A DNA stretch of 40,325 bases, from positions 1 to 40,325 of the forward strand of contig JAHDGV010000005.1 of assembly GCA_020631655.1 (NCBI GenBank), given 5' to 3'. The stretch comes from Chloroflexota bacterium. Its GTDB lineage: Bacteria > Chloroflexota > Anaerolineae > Promineifilales > Promineifilaceae. This document shows, in pieces, positions 19,295 through 29,248 of this stretch (positions are counted from its first letter, which is position 1; each line of letters starts with the position of its first letter). The notes under the pieces are model-generated. The model made no database searches, was not told the origin of the DNA, and was given only the letters and a program-made list of their open reading frames with translations. Made by a program: the position numbers and the translations under genes.

Positions 19295-20155
19295 TTAAGG
19301 ATTTGTACTAACGGTGGGAGCGGGTGCCATCCACCTAGAGAATACACCTTGATTGGGTGCAAACAAAAATATCAAAACAAAAATAACTGTAGCTACCAGC
19401 ACAACGGCCGGTCCTGATGCGATGTTTAAATAAAAGCTACTGTAAAGCCCAACCGCACCAGAGACAGCGCCAATCGTAGCTCCGATACCCATCATCGGTA
19501 GCAAGCGTTTGGTTAAAAACGAAGCGGCTGCGGCCGGGGTAATGATCATAGCCAACATGAGCGATATGCCCACCGCATTTAATGCCACAACAATTGTTAC
19601 AGCGATAAGGACAAGAAGTAAATAATTGTAAAAGCGAACGGGCAAACGGAGCGTGCTTGCCAAAGTTTGATCAAACGAAACGACAAGGAGCTCTTTGTAG
19701 AACAGAATGATCACCGTAAATACGATAAGGCTTAGCCCCAACATTGTCCACAGATCAGAAGACGAAACACCCAGCAGGTTGCCAAACAAAAAGTGGGTCA
19801 AATCAACCGCATAGCCGTCTGTAGCAGAAAGCATAGCAATTCCCAAGGCAAATGCACCGGCAAGAATGACTCCAATGGCGGAATCTTCGCGCAAGAGATT
19901 GCTTTCACTTAGTGCACCAATGGCAAAAGCCGTCAGGATACCCATCACCAACGCCCCGATCACAAGCGGAATGCCGGTTAAAAATGCGATGACAACCCCT
20001 GGCAAAATAATGTGAGCCAGTGCATCACCTAAAAATGCCATCCCCCGCAGGACTACATAGGTCCCCAAAACGGGGCAAAGCACGCCAACTATGAGGGCGG
20101 CTGCCAATGCTCGTTGGAAAAAGCTAAAGGTTAAAGGGTCTGTGATGAATGACAT
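19295..20155 (-). CDS. Metal (Zn/Mn-type) ABC transporter permease, ABC-3 family
   Basis: Multi-TM; FLGDALAHIILPGV; adjacent ATPase and Fur-family gene. Confidence 0.92.
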   Translation of the reverse strand: MSFITDPLTFSFFQRALAAALIVGVLCPVLGTYVVLRGMAFLGDALAHIILPGVVIAFLTGIPLVIGALVMGILTAFAIGALSESNLLREDSAIGVILAGAFALGIAMLSATDGYAVDLTHFLFGNLLGVSSSDLWTMLGLSLIVFTVIILFYKELLVVSFDQTLASTLRLPVRFYNYLLLVLIAVTIVVALNAVGISLMLAMIITPAAAASFLTKRLLPMMGIGATIGAVSGAVGLYSSFYLNIASGPAVVLVATVIFVLIFLFAPNQGVFSRWMAPAPTVSTNP

Positions 20156-20157
20156 AT

Positions 20158-20979
20158 TTAATGATCACAACATGTGTCTGCGATCAGAACACCGTCTTGT
20201 GCATGCAAATGGCCACCATAAGCGGTGACTAAATTATCGGCCGTCAATACTTCATTCGGCCGGCCAAGCGCAACAAGTTCACCGTTGAGCAGTAAAATTT
20301 TATCAAATCGGGTGGCTGCCATATTAAGATCATGCGTTGCAACAATGGTGGTAATGCCACTGGCGGTAACACCCTCCAGCACCTCAAACACCTGATCTTG
20401 GCTCGGTATGTCTAACCCTGCTAGCGGTTCATCCAGCAACAAAAGCTCCGCCTCTTGTGCTAAAGCCCGGGCAATAAACACCCGCTGCTGCTGACCACCA
20501 GATAGCTCGCCTATCTGCTTTTTGGCAAGATGGGTTGCACTGACTCGTTCCAGACTTTGCTGAACGATATTGCGATCGTGTTGCTTGGCCCAACGAAAAA
20601 GCCCGATTTTTGCTGTGCGGCCCATCATCACTACATCTTCAACTGTGACGGGAAAATTCCAATCAACCGTTTGCCGCTGGGGGACATAGGCGACACACAA
20701 ATGCTCGGCCGGGTCGCTACCGTGTAACGTGGCACGGCCGCTTGTCGGTGACAGCTCCCCTACCATAAGCTTAAACAAGGTGCTCTTGCCCGCCCCATTT
20801 GGCCCCACAACCGCAACCTGTTCACCCGTTTTGAGCGTAAACGACAAATTGCTTAGAGCCACATGGGAGCCATAACTCACTGTAACACCGGCCGCATCAA
20901 ACAGCGGTGCATCAGGTAAATGCTGAACCCCGTATGTTTTTTCATTATTGTTGAGAATTGGTTTTATTGCTTCAGCCAT
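20158..20979 (-). CDS. Metal ABC transporter ATP-binding protein
   Basis: Walker A GPNGAGKST, signature LSGGQQQR, Walker B ELLLLDEP. Confidence 0.93.
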   Translation of the reverse strand: MAEAIKPILNNNEKTYGVQHLPDAPLFDAAGVTVSYGSHVALSNLSFTLKTGEQVAVVGPNGAGKSTLFKLMVGELSPTSGRATLHGSDPAEHLCVAYVPQRQTVDWNFPVTVEDVVMMGRTAKIGLFRWAKQHDRNIVQQSLERVSATHLAKKQIGELSGGQQQRVFIARALAQEAELLLLDEPLAGLDIPSQDQVFEVLEGVTASGITTIVATHDLNMAATRFDKILLLNGELVALGRPNEVLTADNLVTAYGGHLHAQDGVLIADTCCDH

Positions 20980-21015
20980 ACTGGTATTTTATATCAATAT
21001 TGTCTGAGATGAGAC

Positions 21016-22479
21016 TCATTCTTGCGAAACTTCAGCATCTACTTCGATTTCAACCAAATAATCGCTTCCAACTAGCTCAGCTTGTACAAGAGTGTTTGCT
21101 GGCAAAATATGGGCAAAGCGTTCCCCATGTGCTCGAGCAACAGGCTCCCAATCATCGATATTGGGAACATAGATGCGTGACCGCACGACATCTTCTAGTC
21201 GGCCGCCCAGCGACTGCAGAGCCCCCTCAATTTTATCGATAATAAAATGGGTTTGTGCCCCCGGATCAGTCCCCCCAATCACCCGGGTGCCATGTGTTGC
21301 CGTGGTTCCTGAAACGGAAATTTTGTTACCGTGTCGTACCGCTCGGCAGTAACCGGCCAGCGATTCCCACGTTGTGCCGGTCAACACCCGTGTCCGGCCG
21401 TCGTTCCACGTTTCTGTAGGATACGGAGCTGGAAATGTCTCAAGATGATCGCTCAGGTCACCTGTCGCAGTCAAAAACGGTGGTTTGCGATATTCGTCGC
21501 CGCAATCTCCGGGGATAGTTTTTAGCTCGGCCAAGGCTTCTCCAATCAACGCCTGATCAGCGTCATCCAGCTTAAAGTCAAACAAACGCAAATTGTCTGA
21601 GATATGCTCGCTCTTGCCTAAACGTGCGCCAATAATTACCCCGCCTACGGCCGGTTGATCGAGCAAATAGCGCGTTGAAATGTTGGCCAAAGAGACCTGA
21701 TGTTTGTCGGCCGCTTTTTTCATTTGGCTCAACAGATTTTGGAACGGTCCCCAGCCCCCAGCTTCCCGAATATATCGGCCGTATTTCATTTGTGACCATG
21801 TTTCTAGATTGTCCCAATCTGGCTCTGGCTTACCCAGCCATTTATCGGTCAGAAAGCCACCGGCTAGCGTGCCAAAAGCCAGTAGTTTCACCCCAAACTC
21901 AGCGCACAAATCGGTCATTCGGCCGCGGGCGCGCTGGTCTAGCATCGAATAACAGACCTGATTGGTGACAATTTCCACCCCGCTGGTCAGCGCCATGCGT
22001 AGATGGGCCGTATCTACATTGGTTAACCCAAGATGTCTGATCAGCCCTTCCTCTTTTAGCTCTTGTAGCCAAAACAGACAGTCGAGCCAAACCGGATCAG
22101 AGTATGTCCAGCAGTGGAATTGAAGCAGATCCAGCGTCTCCATCTGCATCCGATCAAGTGAGGTTTGCACGGCCGCACGCACCTCATCCCGTGTGACAGG
22201 CCCCGGCTTGGGGACCCATTTGGTAAAGGTTTGAACCGCGTTTGGATCGGGCAACGTTTGCCGAAAGGTTCCCGCAATTATTTCGGCCGAACCATAATGG
22301 TCCGCCATATCAAACGTTGTTAAACCAGCATCGAAATAGGGTTGCATGGCTGGGGCGGTTGCAACTGGATCAAGCGTTTGTCCATGTCGCTCCATATCTG
22401 CAATTTGCCACAGGCCGGTTAATACGCGTGATATCGAAAATCCGGGGGCTATTTCTATCCGCTCAACAGTGCCGTTCAT
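21016..22479 (-). CDS. Aldo/keto reductase fused to C-terminal RidA/YjgF-like domain
   Basis: AKR: GLTTFDMADHYGSAE, LDLLQFHCW, HLGLTNVD; RidA-like: GNKISVSGTTATHG...VVRSRIYVPNIDDWEPVARAHGERF...VEIEVDAEV; start revised to MNGTVERIE with GGAGAAAAAAG upstream. Confidence 0.88.
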   Translation of the reverse strand: MNGTVERIEIAPGFSISRVLTGLWQIADMERHGQTLDPVATAPAMQPYFDAGLTTFDMADHYGSAEIIAGTFRQTLPDPNAVQTFTKWVPKPGPVTRDEVRAAVQTSLDRMQMETLDLLQFHCWTYSDPVWLDCLFWLQELKEEGLIRHLGLTNVDTAHLRMALTSGVEIVTNQVCYSMLDQRARGRMTDLCAEFGVKLLAFGTLAGGFLTDKWLGKPEPDWDNLETWSQMKYGRYIREAGGWGPFQNLLSQMKKAADKHQVSLANISTRYLLDQPAVGGVIIGARLGKSEHISDNLRLFDFKLDDADQALIGEALAELKTIPGDCGDEYRKPPFLTATGDLSDHLETFPAPYPTETWNDGRTRVLTGTTWESLAGYCRAVRHGNKISVSGTTATHGTRVIGGTDPGAQTHFIIDKIEGALQSLGGRLEDVVRSRIYVPNIDDWEPVARAHGERFAHILPANTLVQAELVGSDYLVEIEVDAEVSQE

Positions 22480-22649
22480 CTTTTTTCTCCAAACCAAATT
22501 TTTATCGATTCTACTGTTGAACGGCGAAATATCGAAAAAGAATAACGGAGTCAACTGGCTTGGAACATATTCTAAAAAGTTTCAGCTTGCTTATCTCCTA
22601 TATCCCACTAGGATTAAGACCTAGGAGGTAGCCAAAACTAGGAGAGAAA

Positions 22650-24041
22650 ATGGAAAACTTTGACTATGACTTGCTGGTAATTGGGACAGGGCCTTCAGGG
22701 CAAAAAGCGGCCGTTCAAGGGTCAAAAGCGGGCAAAAGGGTAGCCATTGTGGACAAGCGCAGTTTTATGGGAGGCGTGTGTGTCAACACCGGAACTATTC
22801 CCAGCAAAACTTTGCGTGAGGCGGTTCTTTATCTGTCTGGTCACCGCGAGAAAAACATTTATGGCGCTTCTTACCGGGTGAAGGACCAAATTTCGATGAC
22901 CGACCTCAATTTTCGCTGTGATTATGTGATGCACAACGAAATGGATGTGGTGGCTCATCAGCTCCAGCGGAACGGAATCAAGCTCATTAATGGATTAGGG
23001 AAATTTGTTGATCCGCACACGCTGATGGTGCAAACGTCTGATGGAGATCAAAAAGTTTCGGCCGCCAAAATCGTCATTGCTGTCGGGACTTCTCCCACCC
23101 AGCGGAAAGATATTCCATTTAAAGAAAACGTCATTTTTACCAGTGATGGCCTATTGCAAATGACAAATATCCCGCGGTCACTGGCTGTGATTGGAGGCGG
23201 TGTTATCGGTATCGAGTATGCCAGCATCTTTGCTGCATTAGGGGTGCGTGTCACAGTGGTAGATATGCGGGCTAACTTACTTGGCTTTGTAGACGATGAG
23301 ATTGTGGGAGCACTTATCTATCATCTGCGACAAAATCGAGTCACCTTCCGCTTAGGCGAAAAGGTCACAAAAATGGAGCTGGATGAAGAGGACAATGTCG
23401 TTACAACTCTGGAAAGTGGCAAGATGATTACCACAGAAAAAGCGCTGTATGCGGTCGGCCGGACCGGTGCCACAGCCAGTCTAAACCTAAAGGCGGCCGG
23501 ACTGTCAGCCGACAACCGCGGCCGACTAAAGGTCAACGAACATTACCAGACAGAGGTGCCACACATTTATGCGGTTGGGGACGTGATTGGCTTCCCAAGC
23601 TTGGCTTCAACCTCGATGGAGCAAGGCCGTTTGGCCACCTGCCATGCATTCGACATACCAACCAGCTCGATCCACGGGTTATTCCCATACGGCATTTACG
23701 CCATACCAGAAATTTCGACAGTTGGTAAAACTGAGGCAGAGCTCACAGAGGCCGGAATCCCATATGAAATCGGCAAAGCCCACTACAGAGAAATTTCTCG
23801 TGGTCAGATTATTGGGGACCAAATCGGGATGTTGAAGATCATTTTCCACCTCGATACCCATGAAGTGATGGGGGTTCACATCATTGGAGAAGGGGCGAGT
23901 GAGTTAATTCACATCGGCCAAGCGGTGATTGCGTTTAAAGGCAAGCTGGAATACTTCATCAACACGGTTTTTAACTACCCTACTCTGGCCGAGGCCTATA
24001 AAGTTGCCGCACTTGATGGGTACAATCGGGCTCACCATTAG
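22650..24041 (+). CDS. sthA: Soluble (Si-specific) NAD(P)+ transhydrogenase
   Basis: FAD/NAD-linked reductase; GGVCVNTGTIPSKTLREAV, where the second redox Cys is Thr as in SthA rather than dihydrolipoamide dehydrogenase. Confidence 0.88.
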   Translation: MENFDYDLLVIGTGPSGQKAAVQGSKAGKRVAIVDKRSFMGGVCVNTGTIPSKTLREAVLYLSGHREKNIYGASYRVKDQISMTDLNFRCDYVMHNEMDVVAHQLQRNGIKLINGLGKFVDPHTLMVQTSDGDQKVSAAKIVIAVGTSPTQRKDIPFKENVIFTSDGLLQMTNIPRSLAVIGGGVIGIEYASIFAALGVRVTVVDMRANLLGFVDDEIVGALIYHLRQNRVTFRLGEKVTKMELDEEDNVVTTLESGKMITTEKALYAVGRTGATASLNLKAAGLSADNRGRLKVNEHYQTEVPHIYAVGDVIGFPSLASTSMEQGRLATCHAFDIPTSSIHGLFPYGIYAIPEISTVGKTEAELTEAGIPYEIGKAHYREISRGQIIGDQIGMLKIIFHLDTHEVMGVHIIGEGASELIHIGQAVIAFKGKLEYFINTVFNYPTLAEAYKVAALDGYNRAHH

Positions 24042-24054
24042 GTACAAGATCTAC

Positions 24055-24414
24055 TTAGCTCTCTCGATTTTGAAACAGCCACTGGCCACCGGCGTTAATC
24101 ATCACGATACACAAAACCATCATCGAGCCGCGTGACAAAATCGATGCCATACTGGCGGAGTTGGTAAACACGTCTGAGATCACATTGGCGGCGCCTGCGG
24201 CCCCCAGCACAGCAATCACAATCGCGATAATCGTCATCAACCGCGTTCTTTCAGAATTGCGCGCAATCCATCCCAAGATAGCGATGGGAACCCCGAAAAA
24301 GAGCGGGATTAAAGCGGTGATGCTTGTGGTAGCGGTCAAAATTCGGCCCAACAAACCAACAATAATTAATAAAACTCCCACAACAATCATCGTGGTTGAA
24401 ACGTTATCCTTCAT
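24055..24414 (-). CDS. Small multi-TM membrane protein of unknown function
   Basis: 119 aa, three to four hydrophobic segments, plausible start. Confidence 0.65.
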   Translation of the reverse strand: MKDNVSTTMIVVGVLLIIVGLLGRILTATTSITALIPLFFGVPIAILGWIARNSERTRLMTIIAIVIAVLGAAGAANVISDVFTNSASMASILSRGSMMVLCIVMINAGGQWLFQNRES

Positions 24415-24447
24415 TCTGTCTCCTTCATTGCAAAATGGGAAATAGGC

Positions 24448-25398
24448 TTAAGCATCTTTTTCGCTGTCTTTGAGCTTTTGAATCTCGTCGGCCGCTTTGT
24501 CCGGCGTTTTTTCATAGGTTCCACCACCCAGTTCCAATAGCTGATTCACCCGCATTTCAAGCGTATTGAACATCTCTTTATCGGCCGCCAGCTCTCTCTC
24601 AAACTGGAGCAGTGCATATGACCCTGAAATAGCCAGATTATGAAACTCGCGCATGTTAGTAATTTGTGCCAGACCGGGATTGGCATCAACCCATTTTTGG
24701 ACCAATGTGTTTTCATTCGGCCGCCCATACACTTTTAGCTCTTTTGAATCCATTTTTCGCACAAAGGTTGTAATCTGCCGATATCCGAGCCTCAGCCGCT
24801 CGTCATGCAGTTGCCCGTTTAAGACTCTACGATTCGAAATATCTGATTTACGCAGTGTCGTTTCAAGAGGTTTTAGACCGTAAGCAATCAACATGTCTGG
24901 GAATGTTTGATGTGCAAAGTTGACCATAATGGCTGTCTCTCCCAAATTCCCATCGTTATCAAACACCCATGACCGGCCGTTAGTGTGCTCCCGCTCAACA
25001 ATGTGGCTCACATCCCACCTGTCGGTCTGAACACCGGCCGAATTTTTGAGCAGGTTTTGTTGCAAAGTCTCATCGCTCCGCAAATACAAAGACCCTTGCT
25101 CGGCCGTGAGCACTTTCAGATCAACCTCACGCAAATCATCCCCCTCTACTTTTGAGAACCACAAAAGGAAGATACCATAGGGTACCAAGAACAAGAACAT
25201 GCCGATTACACCGATTACCAGCCATCCATTGCCCAAACCGGCCACGTTGTTATCAGCCAAAATTCCGATAATGATGGCCCCCACAACGATGGCACCAATT
25301 CCGATGTAGCCACCATATCCGCCATCCTGATTTTGCTGATCATTTGGCCCCCAAGGTGGCTCAATAACTCTTCTGCCAAATCTTCCGAATCTTCTCAT
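24448..25398 (-). CDS. Membrane protein of unknown function with cytoplasmic-like C-terminal domain
   Basis: Two N-terminal TM segments followed by about 220 soluble residues; no recognised family. Confidence 0.75.
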   Translation of the reverse strand: MRRFGRFGRRVIEPPWGPNDQQNQDGGYGGYIGIGAIVVGAIIIGILADNNVAGLGNGWLVIGVIGMFLFLVPYGIFLLWFSKVEGDDLREVDLKVLTAEQGSLYLRSDETLQQNLLKNSAGVQTDRWDVSHIVEREHTNGRSWVFDNDGNLGETAIMVNFAHQTFPDMLIAYGLKPLETTLRKSDISNRRVLNGQLHDERLRLGYRQITTFVRKMDSKELKVYGRPNENTLVQKWVDANPGLAQITNMREFHNLAISGSYALLQFERELAADKEMFNTLEMRVNQLLELGGGTYEKTPDKAADEIQKLKDSEKDA

Positions 25399-25584
25399 AG
25401 CTTTAGCGTGATGGTAAATGCCTCACCAAACACGAATTGTTGAAATGTAATTGCACTCAGTTAAAACATTGTCCACAGAAACCGTCCGTATTACAAGGAT
25501 CAAAACGAACACCAGTCCCCAAGGCTAGGAATTTTGGGTCCAACCGAAATAATAAAAAACACAAGTATCAACTCAGGAGAAGCA

Positions 25585-26589
25585 ATGTCAACCACCCCTT
25601 TAACCGTCAGCGAAATTTTTGATTTAGCCAAGCAATGTTTGTTGAACAACGGCTGTAACGTAGACAATGCGGAAGCGGCCGCCCGCACCATTAGCACGGC
25701 CGAGCGTGATGGCTCTGAGTCACACGGACTGTTTAGATTGCCCGGTTACATCAAGTCATTGCGGAGCGGCAAAGTCAACGGCCACGCAGTGCCTAAACCT
25801 GAGCCGCTTACCCCGGCCGCCATTCGGCTAGATGGAGACAATGGCTTTGCTCCGCTCGCCATCGAAGTGGGAACACCCTTGCTGGCAGAAGCGGCCGAGC
25901 AGTTGGGAGTCGCCGTGCTTACCATTCGCAACAGCTTCCATTTTGCCGCCCTTTGGCCAGAGGTTGAAGCACTGGCCGCAAAAGGCTTGGTTGGCTTAGC
26001 TTGCACCGTTCACACCCCAATGGTCGCCCCGTTTGGCGCCAAAAAAGCTTTTTTCAGCACCAACCCGATTTCGTTTGCGTATCCTCGGCCAAACAAAAAC
26101 CCGTATGTGTTTGACATGGCAACAGCAGCCAAAGCCCGCGGTGACATCGGGGTAGCGGCTCGGGACGGGCATGAACTGCCTCTGGGTATTGGGCTCGACT
26201 CTGACGGGAACCCAACAACCGATGCCAAAAAGATTCACCAAGGGGGGGTAATTTTGCCGTTTGGCGGCTACAAAGGGTCAGCGATTGCGACGATGATCGA
26301 ATTGCTAGCGGCCGGTTTGGTAGGAGACTATTTTAGCTATGAGGCGGCCGAGGCGGATAACAAAGACGGTGGTCCAGCGCGAGGTGGTGAATTTATTATG
26401 GCCCTCTCCCCAAAGATTTTGGCCGGTACAGATTGGGGCGATCACAGTGAAGCGTTTTTGACCAAACTTGAGCAAATGGAAGGGATACGCATGCCGGGGC
26501 AACGTCGTTTTGAAAACCGACTATCGCAGGCTCCAAGGCAAATTAATAGTGAGTTAGTAGAAACAATTAGAGAGTTAACGGCCGGATAA
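25585..26589 (+). CDS. Ldh2/malate-L-lactate dehydrogenase family oxidoreductase
   Basis: AERDGSESHGLFRLPGYIKSLRSGKVN; LPLGIGLDSDGNPTTDAKKI; LPFGGYKGSA; start revised to MSTTPLTV with AGGAGA upstream. Confidence 0.92.
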   Translation: MSTTPLTVSEIFDLAKQCLLNNGCNVDNAEAAARTISTAERDGSESHGLFRLPGYIKSLRSGKVNGHAVPKPEPLTPAAIRLDGDNGFAPLAIEVGTPLLAEAAEQLGVAVLTIRNSFHFAALWPEVEALAAKGLVGLACTVHTPMVAPFGAKKAFFSTNPISFAYPRPNKNPYVFDMATAAKARGDIGVAARDGHELPLGIGLDSDGNPTTDAKKIHQGGVILPFGGYKGSAIATMIELLAAGLVGDYFSYEAAEADNKDGGPARGGEFIMALSPKILAGTDWGDHSEAFLTKLEQMEGIRMPGQRRFENRLSQAPRQINSELVETIRELTAG

Positions 26590-26597
26590 CAGACGGC

Positions 26598-27938
26598 TCA
26601 ATCGACCGGTTTCAGGCGAAACCACATTAATCCCAACAGGCAAAATGCCGCAATCCCGCCAAGCAGAAAGACCCAGTTGGGCCCAATCCCTTCAAAAATA
26701 GCACCACCAACTAGGGGGCCTACAACCGAGCCCAGTGCCGTAAAGGCTGCGGCCGTTCCCAGCACTTCGCCGATCTTTGATGGGTCGGCCCGTTTGGTTA
26801 GCAAACTGCTGATATTTGGGTTCAGCATGCCTATGCCAACAGGCACCAAGAGCATGGTAAACAGCATGTAGGTCAATGCGCCGTTCCCTTGCTCAGCCCC
26901 CTCGGCCGGTAAAAGCTTTAACTGTTCGTCTAAGGTGTCTTGCGGAGTATTAGCAGATCCCTGCTGTAGCTCAGCCACCAAAGCATCGCGCGAATACCAT
27001 GTGACAGGCTGAGACGGGGTAAATCCGGTTAGCACAAAGCCCAACCCAAATAAAAACAGCCCCGTGAAAACGAGTTTTTGTTCCCCAAAGCGTTTGTTCA
27101 GCGGGCCGGCCAGTCCCCCCTGCATGATGGCCGAGATAATTCCAAAGACGCTGAAAAAGATAACGTTACCCAAGCTGTTAAGCCCCAGTTTGGTTAAGGT
27201 AAATGGGGCAAATGTCAGCTGAAAAGAACCAAAAATCACTTGATTTAGAAAGACAAATAAAAAGATGATCCCCAAGGCTGGGTGAAGCATATAGTCTTTC
27301 ATCCGGCCGAAGTTCAAGCCGCGCTCTGCCGTTTCCGCTTTGCCACGTTTTTCGGGGGGATGGGTTTCTTCAAGCACAAACGTTGTGAGAATCACGCTGA
27401 CAAATGCAAAGCAAGCGGCTAAAAACGCAGGAGCGCTGTAATTATTGCCGCTAATCCATAAGGCAAGCCCACTCAACGCGGGGCCGATGACAAAACCAAT
27501 CCCAAATGTTGCACCGATCAAACCGAGGCCGCGTGCCCGATTTTCTTCGTCGGTGCTGTCTGTGATTACTGATTGGGCCGTTGAGAGATTGGCACCGGTA
27601 ATCCCGTCGAGAATGCGGGACAAGAAGACGATCCACAGCGCATTTGAAAAGCCCAGAATGATTAGGCTGATAAACGTCCCCATTTGAGCCGTGGCTAAAA
27701 CCGGCTTCCGGCCGACTCTGTCTGACAAGCCCCCCAAAATAGGGGCAAAAATGAACTGCATGGCCGGATAGGCTGAACCCAGAAGCCCAATCGTAAAGGC
27801 ATCCGCCCCAAATGCAATGGCGTAATATGGTAGAACCGGGATCAAAATAGTTAGCCCCAACACGTCTACCAGTACGACAACAAGCACGGGAACAAGCTTT
27901 TTAAAATCGAGTGAGTTTTCTTCTTTTGCTTCGGCCAA
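26598..27938 (-). CDS. MFS transporter (TCR/Tet-like drug:H+ antiporter group)
   Basis: TTG start; LGGLSDRVGRKPVL motif; about 12 TM segments. Confidence 0.9.
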   Translation of the reverse strand: MAEAKEENSLDFKKLVPVLVVVLVDVLGLTILIPVLPYYAIAFGADAFTIGLLGSAYPAMQFIFAPILGGLSDRVGRKPVLATAQMGTFISLIILGFSNALWIVFLSRILDGITGANLSTAQSVITDSTDEENRARGLGLIGATFGIGFVIGPALSGLALWISGNNYSAPAFLAACFAFVSVILTTFVLEETHPPEKRGKAETAERGLNFGRMKDYMLHPALGIIFLFVFLNQVIFGSFQLTFAPFTLTKLGLNSLGNVIFFSVFGIISAIMQGGLAGPLNKRFGEQKLVFTGLFLFGLGFVLTGFTPSQPVTWYSRDALVAELQQGSANTPQDTLDEQLKLLPAEGAEQGNGALTYMLFTMLLVPVGIGMLNPNISSLLTKRADPSKIGEVLGTAAAFTALGSVVGPLVGGAIFEGIGPNWVFLLGGIAAFCLLGLMWFRLKPVD

Positions 27939-28044
27939 GTGGCTGTTTCCTTTACGAAATAATAAGAGATGGAATTAAAACCTGATTGAGTTGATTCACC
28001 AATCTTCAATACTAAAAATCTAACAGAGCAAAGCGCGGATCACA

Positions 28045-28060
28045 CCATACTTTTGCACAT
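28045..28060 (+). promoter_or_regulatory. Candidate AraC-family binding site, 16-mer CCATACTTTTGCACAT
   Basis: Exact match to 30184-30199 in the araC-like gene promoter. Confidence 0.6.
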
Positions 28061-28150
28061 TTTCACTACATTTTTGATCTTCATTCTCCTTGCTCGAATC
28101 GTCACAATCATTCTGTGTGACATGACTTTTGACTAAAAAGGAGAATTTAA

Positions 28151-29128
28151 ATGGTCCGAAACAAATTTGTACTAATCAGCCTGCTAGCCTTTGCTTTTGT
28201 GCTAGCGGCTTGCGGTGGCTCGGCCGAACCCGTGCCTGAAACAGATGGTGAAACATCTAGCAATACAGAACCAACTGAAGTCGTTATTGTGGTTGAAGAA
28301 GCAACGGAACCTGTTGTTGAAGAACCAGAGCCGGAAGCGGTTCGTGTGGAAGGCATCCCAGTGCCAACAACATCAGACTACCCATCAGGCGCAGAGATAA
28401 TGGTGTATGACTTTGGCGATATGGTGCTCCACGCGTTTGTGAACCCGCCTCAGGGTGCAGGCAACGGCACCTATGTGATTGAAAGCGCCAACACGCTCGT
28501 CTTAATCGATGCTCACTTTGCAGAAGAGTCATCTCGGGCATTCAGAGAGTATGTAGACGCCATCGGTAAACCGATTGACCGGATTTATGCGACTCATGAG
28601 CACCCAGATCACATCAATGGATTAGGGAATGCATTTGCTGACATCGAAAGCTATGCCTCGGCCGAAGTTGTTGAACTTGCTGCTCAAGCGGGCATCACAA
28701 TCGACAATGTTGTGGGTGAAGGGAGCGAGACGATTGACGGCATTAACTACGAATATCAGATTTTCAAAGATGCTGAATCGGAAGAAGCGCTTGTGATTAA
28801 ATTCCCCGATTACGCCGTCATGGCAACGGGTGACCTGATCTACAACAACTACCACATGGTCATGAATCCAAACATTCCAAACTGGATTGATCAATTGGCT
28901 CAGCTTGAAGCGATGACAGAGTATGAACTGCTTTTATCAGGGCATGGGGCTCCGGCCGACCGAAGCGTTTACGCTGAATCAACCGATTATCTTGAAACTG
29001 CTTGGGAAATCTATAATGAGATCGATGACCCAGACGCGTTTCAGGCCGCTTTGGTTGAAGCATACCCTGATTATCAAGCGCCATTCTTTTTAGGATTGGC
29101 GGCACAGCGACTCTACCCAAAACCGTAA
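28151..29128 (+). CDS. MBL-fold metallohydrolase lipoprotein
   Basis: AAGGAG RBS; lipobox FVLAAC; metal motif THEHPDH. Confidence 0.9.
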   Translation: MVRNKFVLISLLAFAFVLAACGGSAEPVPETDGETSSNTEPTEVVIVVEEATEPVVEEPEPEAVRVEGIPVPTTSDYPSGAEIMVYDFGDMVLHAFVNPPQGAGNGTYVIESANTLVLIDAHFAEESSRAFREYVDAIGKPIDRIYATHEHPDHINGLGNAFADIESYASAEVVELAAQAGITIDNVVGEGSETIDGINYEYQIFKDAESEEALVIKFPDYAVMATGDLIYNNYHMVMNPNIPNWIDQLAQLEAMTEYELLLSGHGAPADRSVYAESTDYLETAWEIYNEIDDPDAFQAALVEAYPDYQAPFFLGLAAQRLYPKP

Positions 29129-29217
29129 AGTGAATCGGCTGTCTCCATCAATCAAGATGGCCGAGCGGTAAAACGGATAAACATTCGGCAACCCCAGAGG
29201 TCAAGAATGACTCAGAA

Positions 29218-29248
29218 GGCGACTCATCACTAAAAATGAGTCGCCTTT
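29218..29248. terminator. Bidirectional terminator between convergent genes
   Basis: aggcgactcat-cactaaaa-atgagtcgcct, 11-bp perfect stem; its distal end reaches the stop of the convergent minus gene. Confidence 0.8.

Noticed and set aside
20980-21015. Possible Zur/Fur box upstream of the metal ABC ATPase (gtctgagatgagac)
   Set aside because: Short imperfect symmetry, no match to a consensus I can defend.
26598-27938. MFS gene as a tetracycline-resistance determinant
   Set aside because: Family-level similarity only; substrate cannot be assigned from sequence by eye.
29155-29215. tRNA-like string (gatggccgagcggtaaaac...)
   Set aside because: Resembles a Ser/Leu D-arm, but acceptor, anticodon and T arms could not be paired; probably coincidence.
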